From Chryseosolibacter sp964532595 (GTDB lineage: Bacteria; Bacteroidota; Bacteroidia; Cytophagales; Cyclobacteriaceae), in the NCBI GenBank assembly GCA_964532595.1, contig CAZHIQ010000001.1, forward strand, positions 62,001 to 126,000: a stretch of DNA of 64,000 nt, written 5' to 3'. This document shows, piece after piece, positions 43,798-52,371 of the stretch. The notes under the pieces were generated by a model. That model ran no database searches, was not told where the DNA came from, and saw only the letters and a program-made list of their open reading frames with translations. Made by a program: the position numbers and the translations under genes. Numbering within the stretch: position 1 is the first letter of the stretch; every line of letters begins with the position of its first letter.

Positions 43798-44496
43798 CTA
43801 CCTCACATCCTCAAGTCTCATCCCTATCCACTGTTCAAGATCAAGCTTCGCATTCTTGAAGTCGCGCTCCGCTTGCAACTGGGCCATCATATTGTTATTG
43901 TACAAAGTCAAGCTTTCTGAGTACAACTGAAAATCAATCTCACCACGGCGAAAGCGTTGTTCGGCTAGTTTGTGAGAAGTCTCAGTATCCAGTAAACTCT
44001 GTGTCTGAAGTTTATAGATGCGCTCCCGCATGACATACTCATTGTAAAGTTTCAACACCTCGTTTCGCACCAGGAGCTTCTGTGTATTGATGTTTGATTC
44101 ACTGATCATCAAAGCCTCGCGGCTCTTCTTGACATTATAGGGAATCGTGAAGAATGTCCCGATGGAAACACTAGCACTGAAATTGTACTTTGGATAAAAA
44201 GCGGACCGTCCCAGGGGATCGGACGCCCTGTTAATCGTAAATTCGTTAAGGTTTCCCGAAACCCGGATATTCTCCAGCCACGAGACGTTGTTCGACTTGA
44301 CGTCATAAGCCGCGATGTTCTTCTCATGCCGAAGAACCTGATTGCTAGGGTGATTACGCCACGCCAGTTGTACAAGCTTTTCCGCGAAGTCATTCGTCTG
44401 AGAACTCTCCGGTAAGATAATCTTGTTGTAGTCAATATGCTGACCCACCGCGGGAACACTGATCAGCAACACAAAAGCAATCATTTTCATATACAT
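43798..44496 (-). CDS. TolC-family outer-membrane protein, single-repeat (half-length)
   Basis: From ATG 44496 this is 232 residues: signal peptide MYMKMIAFVLLISVPAVGQ, then helical and strand segments typical of one TolC repeat. LVQLAWRNHPSNQVL opens the first helix, the central strand region reads YPKYNFSASVSIGTFFTIPY, and LVRNEVLKLYNEYVMRERIY plus FKNAKLDLEQWIG form the return helices. TolC proteins normally contain two such repeats in about 450 residues. No second half lies downstream, and the frame is clean, so this is not an obvious pseudogene. It could assemble as a larger oligomer to export the polymer. Confidence 0.82.
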   Translation of the reverse strand: MYMKMIAFVLLISVPAVGQHIDYNKIILPESSQTNDFAEKLVQLAWRNHPSNQVLRHEKNIAAYDVKSNNVSWLENIRVSGNLNEFTINRASDPLGRSAFYPKYNFSASVSIGTFFTIPYNVKKSREALMISESNINTQKLLVRNEVLKLYNEYVMRERIYKLQTQSLLDTETSHKLAEQRFRRGEIDFQLYSESLTLYNNNMMAQLQAERDFKNAKLDLEQWIGMRLEDVR

Positions 44497-44539
44497 TCTC
44501 AACTCGCTTTCTATTTTGAAAATTTGAGACACCACGTCG

Positions 44540-45976
44540 CTAAATCATCTCGGTCGAATGGAGCTTTTTCTCCAGCGTGGCTATTTTGTACACAAGCGCA
44601 TAAGTGGCAAACACAATCACATTCATCGGTTTTGTGAACATCGCATCCTGAGCAAAATGAGCCACCGAAAGAGCAAAAAAAGGCACTATATACGCCAGTG
44701 TATATACCTTCAGTACCGGATCTCTGATGGAAAAGAATCTGTTTATCCCTGTCAGCATCACGATAAAAAACACTCCCATAACGATGATCAGTCCTACCCA
44801 GCCTGACTCCAAAGCCGTGAACAGGTATCCGCTGTCGGGATCCCACTCCCCGGCAAGCGGATGTCCGGGAGAATAACGCGCTCCCGAATGCCCTACGGTA
44901 TTCAAGCCGCCCCCAATGGGATTGCTCTTGATATACTCCTGGAACATCTGCCGCTTGTAGTCACGCACTGCCATCGACGGATCCTCGGAAGCCTTAAAAG
45001 TTGATCGCAACCGACTCATGGTACTTCCGTAGAAGGGACCAAACAATAGCACCGCTCCGACTAAAACCATCCCCGCCGAGGCAATCAGTATCCTTCGGTT
45101 GTGAAGCATAATCAGGATATAAAAAGCTATACCGGCTATCACCAAAGCCATAGCGGTTCGCGTGCCCGAGTACGACATGGCAACAAGTAACACGATGGTC
45201 AGTAGGCCGTACCCAATCTTAACCGGTAAACGAAAAGGTCCCAGTGTTAAGACCATCGTGGCCAAACTGGTTATTCCGATAAACAACCCGTACGCGGAAG
45301 GGTCGGACAGAAAAGAAAAAACACGCAACTCACCCCAGATGATATACAAGCCTATGCGCTCGGGACTTTGATTCATCCACTCCATTTCACGGGCACTCAA
45401 ACCAAAGAAATGCTGAAAGATTCCGTAAAGTCCCGTCAGAAATGCCACCCCAATCCAGACAGAAGTAAACCTCCTCACCTCTTTTAACGACGAGAACATG
45501 TGAAAACAAACGACATATATCAAGAAAGAGGTGTTATTCCGCAGAGACACAAGCCAGGCAACCGATGAAGTCGCATTGGGGTTGAATAACTGGAGGATCT
45601 GAAATACGATCAGTATCACAAACATCATCGTGATGGGGTTCCAAAATCCCCTCCAATCGAAAGGTCTCTCGTTTAGAAAGACTGCGAAAAAGGCCAGCGC
45701 TACAAGTCCGTCATAGACCGTTCCTAGAGGAAAGACCAGGTTCAACATCCGATTCACATAGAACATGAAAATGCCCATCAGAAAAACGGAATAAAAAGCA
45801 ATGCGAAAGTCCTTCAGCGTCGCCGCCAGATAAATTCCTCCCAATAGAATCCCCAGGATCACTATACCGACCAGAATGCCCTTGGTGATCATGAGATAAG
45901 TTACACCCAGACTGATTAATAACAGCAGGGAAAAAATAGCGACACCCGGTAACTTAATGGCTCGATTGCTAATCAT
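44540..45976 (-). CDS. Wzy-type polymerase / O-antigen ligase family protein
   Basis: This 478-residue protein has about 11-12 membrane helices. The large periplasmic loop between later helices starts with RSTFKASEDPSMAVRDYKRQ and carries GGGLNTVGHSGARYSPGHPL and AGEWDPDSGYLFTALESGW. This is the pattern of the Wzy_C/O-antigen ligase family, with Arg residues in the loop and an ESG helix start. It polymerises or ligates lipid-linked repeat units in the periplasm. It lies between a half-length TolC gene and a small membrane protein gene in the same operon. Confidence 0.88.
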   Translation of the reverse strand: MISNRAIKLPGVAIFSLLLLISLGVTYLMITKGILVGIVILGILLGGIYLAATLKDFRIAFYSVFLMGIFMFYVNRMLNLVFPLGTVYDGLVALAFFAVFLNERPFDWRGFWNPITMMFVILIVFQILQLFNPNATSSVAWLVSLRNNTSFLIYVVCFHMFSSLKEVRRFTSVWIGVAFLTGLYGIFQHFFGLSAREMEWMNQSPERIGLYIIWGELRVFSFLSDPSAYGLFIGITSLATMVLTLGPFRLPVKIGYGLLTIVLLVAMSYSGTRTAMALVIAGIAFYILIMLHNRRILIASAGMVLVGAVLLFGPFYGSTMSRLRSTFKASEDPSMAVRDYKRQMFQEYIKSNPIGGGLNTVGHSGARYSPGHPLAGEWDPDSGYLFTALESGWVGLIIVMGVFFIVMLTGINRFFSIRDPVLKVYTLAYIVPFFALSVAHFAQDAMFTKPMNVIVFATYALVYKIATLEKKLHSTEMI

Positions 45977-45992
45977 AGACGAAATGCGCGTA

Positions 45993-46142
45993 CTACTCCA
46001 GCACCATGATTTTCAGGAAAATGAAAAGGTAGGTGCTTAGTACAAATAAGATGGCGAGTATTCGGTTGAGATTTTCTATTGAAAACGGGCGATGCCCGGT
46101 CTCGTCCCTATCCTCAGAATCATTTTCACTGTATTTACTCAT
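45993..46142 (-). CDS. Small single-span membrane protein (49 aa), unknown function
   Basis: A short open frame reads MSKYSENDSEDRDETGHRPF, then SIENLNRILAILFVLSTYLF and IFLKIMVLE. An acidic polar head of 20 residues is followed by one membrane helix (about residues 27-46). It fills the gap between the Wzy-type gene (17 bp downstream) and a GT4 gene (44 bp upstream) on the same strand. Codon use, hydrophobic profile and placement argue for a real gene. It could be a small partner of the Wzy or Wzz proteins; I recognise no family. Confidence 0.65.
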   Translation of the reverse strand: MSKYSENDSEDRDETGHRPFSIENLNRILAILFVLSTYLFIFLKIMVLE

Positions 46143-46186
46143 ACTCCTGCCGGTTCCCTACAAATGGCATACCCCCAAAAGGTCTT

Positions 46187-47473
46187 CTAAGCCGCAACAT
46201 GAAACTGCCTCCGATGATCCTCAAGTATCTGCCAGAACTGCTCAACCCTGGCCGACCAGGTATTCGTATTGGCAACCGCGGTCCGCGCCTCAACCCTCGC
46301 GGCATTGTTCTCAGCGATGGATCGGGGAATCAAATCAATGAACTCCTGATGGTTCTTACCGATATAGATTACCTCCGAAAAACTCTGAATGTCCTCCGAA
46401 AAATCGGTGGCAATCACCGGCCTTCCCGCGGCGAGGTACTCATTAATCTTAAGAGGATAGATACTTCTCGTTAGTGTGTTCTTCTTGAATGGGATCAAAG
46501 CGCAATCAAAATACTGCAGATAGGCCGGAAGCTCGTCTATCCTCTTTGAACCCGTCATAATAACGTTGGGATACTCCGTCAATCCAATCGTCTTGTGCTC
46601 GGGTGTAGTAACGGGGCCTACCATGACAATCATCTTATCCCGGTTTGTCTCAATCACACCTTTAAGCAGTTCGTAGTCGATGCGGGACTCGATATTCCCA
46701 GTGTACCCAATAATTTGCTTCCCGCGTGCCCTTTCAAGTTCTGGCGGTCGGGGAAATTGTTCAGTAAGAGCGCGCCGGAAACTGGAAAAGTCGGCTGCGT
46801 TAGGATGATAGTAGACATGATCCGAATACTGCGACTTCAACCGCCTAAGCTCACGGGAAGTGGTCAACGTCACATCGAACTTCCGAATAATGTCCTCCTC
46901 CAGTCGTCGACCATGCCGGGCTGTATAAGGCACCTGGCTGAGATCATCCATCGACTGATATACTTTTACCAATGGGGCGATATCTTCCGGAAAATCGCGA
47001 CAGAAGTATGGATCGAACGCATTGAAAAACACAAACTTCTGTACGTCAAAATCCCGGATTACGCGTCGAATAGCCTCAAAAATCACCTTGTCGTTCCATT
47101 TTGCCAACCAGTCATAGACTCTTCCGTCGGGAAGAAAATTAATAGGAAGCGTTAGTCGCGGCGTCACTACGGTCAGTTTCTCTGGCAAATGTTGCGGTCG
47201 CGTATATATGTTACGACCGAACAAGAGCGCCTCCCTCCTCTTACGAACCGAAGGAGTATTTACACCCCTCACAAAATCCTTAACGGAAAAGGGATGATCG
47301 ATATAAAATACTCTGTTCGTCTTCGAAAATTCCTTTGCCAGCGAAAACGACGGCGAGGAATATTGCGCATCCCACCTCGAAAGGCTAAAAATTATGAGGT
47401 CTGCGTCCCGAATCGACTTAGATCCTCTGTCAGTCTCATTGGCAGTCCGAAGATCTGTCGCTGCAATATTCAT
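46187..47473 (-). CDS. GT4-like glycosyltransferase (TuaH-like)
   Basis: This 428-residue enzyme starts at ATG 47473 (MNIAATDLRTANETDRGS); an upstream TTG adds three residues. The fold is GT-B: LIIFSLSRWDAQYSSPSFS in the N-terminal domain, IGYTGNIESRIDYELLKGV between domains, MTGSKRIDELPAYLQYFD and INEYLAAGRPVIATDFS for nucleotide-sugar binding. It is a relative of the 2886-4082 enzyme. It is placed between the chain-length protein and the small membrane protein, so it takes part in building the surface polymer. Confidence 0.87.
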   Translation of the reverse strand: MNIAATDLRTANETDRGSKSIRDADLIIFSLSRWDAQYSSPSFSLAKEFSKTNRVFYIDHPFSVKDFVRGVNTPSVRKRREALLFGRNIYTRPQHLPEKLTVVTPRLTLPINFLPDGRVYDWLAKWNDKVIFEAIRRVIRDFDVQKFVFFNAFDPYFCRDFPEDIAPLVKVYQSMDDLSQVPYTARHGRRLEEDIIRKFDVTLTTSRELRRLKSQYSDHVYYHPNAADFSSFRRALTEQFPRPPELERARGKQIIGYTGNIESRIDYELLKGVIETNRDKMIVMVGPVTTPEHKTIGLTEYPNVIMTGSKRIDELPAYLQYFDCALIPFKKNTLTRSIYPLKINEYLAAGRPVIATDFSEDIQSFSEVIYIGKNHQEFIDLIPRSIAENNAARVEARTAVANTNTWSARVEQFWQILEDHRRQFHVAA

Positions 47474-47517
47474 AGAAAACAAATTAGATAGATAGCAAAA
47501 GAAATAAGGAGACGCTG

Positions 47518-49737
47518 TCAGAGCTTCAGATCCTTCAGTTCCACGCGGTTGAGCACAGCTCCGCCGAACTTCTTACCAAGACTCTTGAAGTAGTGAATAG
47601 CTTCCCGGTCGAGATGTTTGATGGTAGCATCCGCTGAAAACACTGCCACCACCTTGTCGGCATAGCGAACCAGTTCCTTTGTATCCGAGTACTCGTTTAA
47701 GGAAGCACCTTCCATAAGTACATAGTCAAAGCTGTCGGCAAGAATCGTTACGAGATTTCCAAAATCCCGTCCGGAAAGAATCTCCGCGGGCGACTCCTGT
47801 CCTCCTCCTGAATTCCCGACGATGAAAATATTCTTGTACTTCGTCGGATTGATCAAGTCGTAGGAGTTGTCGTGGTCGAACTCCGGCTGCGGTTTTCGGT
47901 CAGCGTCCTCGGCACTTACCAGGAGTTTATGCTTGCGCGTGTCGAGAAGCCGGAGATCGCTTTGTCCCCTTCCGAGAATCTGAGACAGCGAGTTGTTCTT
48001 AAAATTTGTATCGAGAATGAGAATGCGCTTATCGAGAAGGCTCAGAACATAGGCAAGAGAAAAAGTCGTGAACGTCTTTCCTTCCCTCCGCTTCGGACTT
48101 GTAAACAGGATAACCTTCGCATTCATCGACTCAACTTCGTGGCGAAATTTCCTCAGCAGCGATTTGAACATCTCGGTATCTTCATTCCCGTTCTGCTGAT
48201 TGAAATACGTTCGGATGTTAAAGTTCCTACTGTCGATCCGGTTGATCGCTCCTACTATGGGTAGGTTAGCCATTCGTTTGAATCTATCCGGCGTACGTAT
48301 CGTTCCATCGAGCACTTCCATGCCGACGATCACGGAGAGGCAAATCGTAGCGCTCAGAAAGATCGCGAGCGCGATGATAATAAGACGAATACCCGGCTCT
48401 GGATTCACCGGAGGCGAGGCACGGAGAACCATTCGAAGGTTTTCGCTTGCAAGCTGTCGGTTCCGGGCCTCGTTGTACTTATCCAGGGCGAGCGTCCATT
48501 CCTGGGTAGCCAGCTCGACGTCCTTATTAAGAGCAGCGAGTTCGGCCTCCTTGCTCGCGAAGCCCGAAAAACTCGAACTGATCGCTCCCATCTTGGACCG
48601 AATCATCCGCATATTATCCTGCTGCACGCGTAATTCAATCTCCTTTTCTTCCAGCTGACGCTGGAGGTCGATTACAGTATAACCGGGCGACGTCGCCGCA
48701 CCCTGGCGCAGTGAATTGTCCTGTTCCATGCGCAACTCCTCGCGGAGGAAATTCAAAGAATCGAGAAGAGCCTGATTGCTCGCTCCCTCCGTTATGTAAC
48801 GCGCATTCATCTCATTGATTCTTGATCGTAATTCCAAAATGCGCTGGTTGCTGGCTGAGGTCGACGGTGCCGACAGTTGGGCAATGTTGTCCCGCAGGTT
48901 TCGAATCTGCAATTGTAGACGCGTAATGTTGCTTTGCGTAATTGCTGCCTCAGTCTCGAGCGAGGAAAGCTGCCCCATCTTCATTCCGCTCTCCCCCTCA
49001 ATATTATATACGTTGTTACGTGATTTAAAATCCTTGAGCTGCTGTTGTTTCTGCTCGAGCTCTCTACGTTTCTTTTCACTTAAATCCCTGAGAAACTCTA
49101 CCGACTCGCTGGTTCGTTCGGAACGGAGTGATTTGTGGTAGCGGATAAACTCCTCCGTATAGGCGTTGGCCCCCAGTGCCGCCAAAGCAGGTTTGTCGGC
49201 CTTCATTGCGATATTAATGTAATCGGTATTGGGAATGCGATCGATCGAAAGGTTATCTACTATATCGTTATAGTTGTACCCGTACGCAATCAGGAAATCC
49301 GTTATCAGTTCGAAATCCGGGTCCGTCGACAGCAAAGGCGAAAAACGCTCAAGTTTGTCAGTGAGAATGGTCCTCACTTTTTCTACCTCCTCATCTGAAA
49401 AGCGGTACTGCGACGGGTCGGGCTGATGAAAGGGAACGTTTTCCGGATCCAGGTCGTGCAGTAAGAGGCGAAACGATGTCATATTCATCGCCAGCCCGGA
49501 ATGCATAGAGCTAAGAAGATTGCTAAACCGAATCTCAGTATCACGACTACTGAACCGCTGTTCGGTGAGTTGAACCTGATCGTCAACCGTATAACCGGTG
49601 GCAATCTGGGCGTTTGCAAGGTATTTATCCGGAATGTCCCGCGTCAGAAAAAACGCGGCGATTCCCGCGATAAGCGGAACGGAGATGATGATCCAACTTT
49701 TTCTCCATAAGACTTTTCCAAGATACAAGAGGTCCAT
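47518..49737 (-). CDS. Wzz/GNVR chain-length protein with degraded BY-kinase domain
   Basis: This 739-residue protein has an N-terminal Wzz segment with membrane helix SWIIISVPLIAGIAAFF, a long periplasmic coiled coil (about residues 205-430), a GNVR-type block PPVNPEPGIRLIII before the second membrane helix, then a cytoplasmic ATPase-like domain (541-739). In that domain Walker A reads SPKRREGKTF, A' reads ILDTN and the Walker B strand reads VLMEG, where kinases have DxD and D. No C-terminal tyrosine cluster exists. It is therefore a probable pseudokinase that controls chain length or export. It is first in a minus-strand operon. Confidence 0.88.
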   Translation of the reverse strand: MDLLYLGKVLWRKSWIIISVPLIAGIAAFFLTRDIPDKYLANAQIATGYTVDDQVQLTEQRFSSRDTEIRFSNLLSSMHSGLAMNMTSFRLLLHDLDPENVPFHQPDPSQYRFSDEEVEKVRTILTDKLERFSPLLSTDPDFELITDFLIAYGYNYNDIVDNLSIDRIPNTDYINIAMKADKPALAALGANAYTEEFIRYHKSLRSERTSESVEFLRDLSEKKRRELEQKQQQLKDFKSRNNVYNIEGESGMKMGQLSSLETEAAITQSNITRLQLQIRNLRDNIAQLSAPSTSASNQRILELRSRINEMNARYITEGASNQALLDSLNFLREELRMEQDNSLRQGAATSPGYTVIDLQRQLEEKEIELRVQQDNMRMIRSKMGAISSSFSGFASKEAELAALNKDVELATQEWTLALDKYNEARNRQLASENLRMVLRASPPVNPEPGIRLIIIALAIFLSATICLSVIVGMEVLDGTIRTPDRFKRMANLPIVGAINRIDSRNFNIRTYFNQQNGNEDTEMFKSLLRKFRHEVESMNAKVILFTSPKRREGKTFTTFSLAYVLSLLDKRILILDTNFKNNSLSQILGRGQSDLRLLDTRKHKLLVSAEDADRKPQPEFDHDNSYDLINPTKYKNIFIVGNSGGGQESPAEILSGRDFGNLVTILADSFDYVLMEGASLNEYSDTKELVRYADKVVAVFSADATIKHLDREAIHYFKSLGKKFGGAVLNRVELKDLKL

Positions 49738-49945
49738 TGTTGTCGATTGGTTTTAGGGTCGCGCCACTCAGGAGTACACATGAAATACAAAAATTACGAG
49801 CCAACCTGTGGACAGGAATGACAGCTCACATCCATGGTAATCCGGCACGACGCATCAGCGGTAATAAAAGAATGCCAATTGCCGCCAGAAGCCGCTCTGG
49901 AACGGATTTTTACACACGCTTCCCGTTACCAATCCATCTCATTCT

Positions 49946-51808
49946 GTGAAAGTCCTAGGAATCTCGGCGTTCTACCACGACTCGGCCGCCGCAATAGTTT
50001 CGAACGGAGAAGTTATTGCCGCTGCTCAGGAAGAACGCTTTACCCGTAAGAAGCATGACCCCGGTTTCCCTGCCAATGCAGTCAGGTTCTGCCTCGACTA
50101 TGCTGGCTGTTCGCTCGACAAGCTTGACGCGATTGCCTTCTATGATAAGCCTCTTCTCAAGTTTGAGCGATTGCTTGAAACATACTACGCCTTCACTCCC
50201 CGGGGTATCAACTCCTTTATTACGGCAATCCCCGTATGGTTGAAGGAAAAGATGTTTCTCAAACGTCTCCTGCAGGAAGAACTTTCCAGAATAGAAGCCT
50301 ACAATACCCGTAAGGTCAAACTTCTTTTTCCTGAGCATCACCTTTCGCATGCGGCAAGCGCGTTTTATCCTTCACCTTTTGAAGAAGCCGCTATCCTTAC
50401 CGTCGATGGTGTGGGTGAATGGGCAACTGCCTCGATCAGTCACGGACGCGGCAAGGACATTCGCATTCTCAGGGAACTGAAGTTTCCCCACTCCCTGGGT
50501 CTCCTGTACTCCGCCTTCACCTATTTCCTCGGCTTCAAAGTGAACTCGGGTGAGTACAAACTAATGGGACTGGCTCCCTATGGCGTTCCCGATTCCGAGG
50601 AGGTGAAGCGATTCGTACGAACTATCAGGTCGGAGCTCGTAGACATAAAAGACGATGGATCCATCTGGTTGAACCAGGAATATTTCAACTACGCCACCGG
50701 CCTTACGATGGTCAACGAAAAGAAGTGGGAGCGCCTGTTCGGCTTTCCCGTCCGTAAGCCGGAAGACGAGCTCGCCCTCCACCACTGTAACCTTGGACTT
50801 GCGATCCAACAGGTAACGGAAGACATTGTAGTCCGGATGGCCGCCGAGGCGCAACGACTAACCGGTAGTGAATATCTCTGCATGGCAGGTGGCGTCGCCC
50901 TCAATTGTGTCGCCAACGGTAAGTTGTTTAACAGTGGGTTGTTCAGGAACATTTTTATTCAACCTGCTGCGGGCGATGCCGGTGGTGCCCTGGGCGCGGC
51001 ACAGGCGGCATGTCATATCTACTTCGGCCAGGAACGACAGACGCCGAAGGGACTTGACGGAATGCGGGGATCTTATCTGGGACCCGACTATTCGGACAAA
51101 GAAATCGAAACCGTAATCCGAAAATATGAGGCTGTATATCAAAAGTTTGAACAGACAGCGGACATGTGTAGGGACGTTGCAGAGAAACTTTCAGAAGGTA
51201 ACGTCATCGGATGGGTACAGGGGCGAATGGAGTTCGGTCCACGTGCCCTCGGGGCGCGCAGCATTTTGGGCGACCCACGAAACGAAGAAATGCAGAGAAA
51301 ACTCAACGTTAAGATAAAATACCGGGAATCATTCAGGCCCTTTGCTCCTTCGGTCATTGCCGAAGAGTGTAACCAATACTTTCAACACAACGGAGTTTCT
51401 CCCTACATGCTGATGGTTCAACCTGTGTGCTGTAAACGCAGAAGGCCACTCCCGGCTGACTATCACGAAAAATCGATCCGGGAGAAGCTGTATCACCTCC
51501 GTTCAGACATGCCAGCTGTAACCCACATTGATTTCTCAGCAAGGATACAGACGGTACATCGCGAGACGAACCCCGTCTATTACCAGTTGGTACAAGAGTT
51601 TAAGCGCCTGACAGGGTATGGCGTTGTCGTTAACACCAGCTTCAATGTTAGAGGTGAGCCAATCGTCAACACTCCCGAAGATGCGTACCGCTGCTTTATG
51701 CGTACAGAGATGGACTTCCTCGTTATTGGGAATTATCTGTTCGACAAAAAGCAGCAACCGCAATGGCAGGAAAAAGACAATTGGAAGGAAGAATTTACCC
51801 TTGACTAA
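49946..51808 (+). CDS. Carbamoyltransferase (NodU/CmcH/TobZ family)
   Basis: This 620-residue enzyme (GTG start) has a YrdC-like and Kae1-like two-domain layout: GISAFYHDSAAAIVSNGEVI (ATP/metal N-terminal block), EHHLSHAASAFYPSPF (residues 130-145, metal-binding His), VDGVGEWAT, YLCMAGGVALNCVANGKL, QGRMEFGPRALGARSILGD and YRESFRPFAPSV. It transfers carbamoyl from carbamoyl phosphate to a hydroxyl of a sugar or other acceptor. It is followed by DUF5989 and SxtJ proteins, a conserved trio. It probably carbamoylates the surface polymer. A 208-bp promoter region separates it from the divergent Wzz gene. Confidence 0.93.
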   Translation: MKVLGISAFYHDSAAAIVSNGEVIAAAQEERFTRKKHDPGFPANAVRFCLDYAGCSLDKLDAIAFYDKPLLKFERLLETYYAFTPRGINSFITAIPVWLKEKMFLKRLLQEELSRIEAYNTRKVKLLFPEHHLSHAASAFYPSPFEEAAILTVDGVGEWATASISHGRGKDIRILRELKFPHSLGLLYSAFTYFLGFKVNSGEYKLMGLAPYGVPDSEEVKRFVRTIRSELVDIKDDGSIWLNQEYFNYATGLTMVNEKKWERLFGFPVRKPEDELALHHCNLGLAIQQVTEDIVVRMAAEAQRLTGSEYLCMAGGVALNCVANGKLFNSGLFRNIFIQPAAGDAGGALGAAQAACHIYFGQERQTPKGLDGMRGSYLGPDYSDKEIETVIRKYEAVYQKFEQTADMCRDVAEKLSEGNVIGWVQGRMEFGPRALGARSILGDPRNEEMQRKLNVKIKYRESFRPFAPSVIAEECNQYFQHNGVSPYMLMVQPVCCKRRRPLPADYHEKSIREKLYHLRSDMPAVTHIDFSARIQTVHRETNPVYYQLVQEFKRLTGYGVVVNTSFNVRGEPIVNTPEDAYRCFMRTEMDFLVIGNYLFDKKQQPQWQEKDNWKEEFTLD

Positions 51809-51836
51809 TAGACACTAAACAATCAATCGAAACAAT

Positions 51837-51986
51837 ATGGAATTCGTCAGAGACCTCTTCAGCTTTCTCCGTGAGCGGAGAAAATGGTGGCTAACCCCAA
51901 TCATTCTACTGTTGATTTTTGTGGGCGTTCTGATTGTAATCGGAGGAAGCTCCGCTGTGGCACCATTTATTTACACCCTATTCTAA
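51837..51986 (+). CDS. DUF5989-family small membrane protein (49 aa)
   Basis: This short gene reads MEFVRDLFSFLRERRKWWLT, then one membrane helix (PIILLLIFVGVLIVIGG) and the conserved tail SSAVAPFIYTLF. The SAVAPFIYTLF end is the DUF5989 signature. It lies 28 bp after the carbamoyltransferase and 4 bp before SxtJ. The three together are widespread, but the small protein's role is unknown. Confidence 0.88.
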   Translation: MEFVRDLFSFLRERRKWWLTPIILLLIFVGVLIVIGGSSAVAPFIYTLF

Positions 51987-51990
51987 ATCG

Positions 51991-52359
51991 ATGACCGCAC
52001 CTGCATCTGACCGTTTTAAGACTATCCTGGTCATAGTAACCGGATTGCTGGCTATTGGGTGGATCTTTCAAATACCGGCGCTCTGGAAAATTGCGACGAT
52101 CATTGGTGCGGTCTCCATTTTTATCCCGGCGATTGCTGGCGCCATTGAATGGCTGTGGTTCAAAATCGCGCTCGTCCTCGGTTGGATCAACTCGCGAATC
52201 CTGCTCAGCGTCATCTACTTCCTATTCCTTTTGCCGATTGCATGGATATCTCGGCTGTTCAGGAAAGATCCGCTGGCACTCCGCAGGACCAACAGGCTAA
52301 CACTCTATACAACGCGCGATCATCTGTACACGAAAAAAGACTTGGAAAATATCTGGTAA
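51991..52359 (+). CDS. SxtJ-family membrane protein
   Basis: This 122-residue protein has three or four hydrophobic segments (TILVIVTGLLAIGWIFQIP, IATIIGAVSIFIPAIAGAIE, ILLSVIYFLFLLPIAWIS) and a polar C-terminus (RKDPLALRRTNRLTLYTTRD). This matches the SxtJ family, named from the saxitoxin cluster, where it also follows a carbamoyltransferase. Its function is not known; co-occurrence suggests it assists the carbamoylation system at the membrane. The UbiA gene begins 12 bp later. Confidence 0.87.
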   Translation: MTAPASDRFKTILVIVTGLLAIGWIFQIPALWKIATIIGAVSIFIPAIAGAIEWLWFKIALVLGWINSRILLSVIYFLFLLPIAWISRLFRKDPLALRRTNRLTLYTTRDHLYTKKDLENIW

Positions 52360-52371
52360 GTGAGGTGAGGC

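Noticed and set aside
43798..44496. TolC protein as a frameshifted pseudogene
   Set aside because: No remaining TolC half is found in other frames downstream; the next gene starts 5 bp later and the reading frame is clean.
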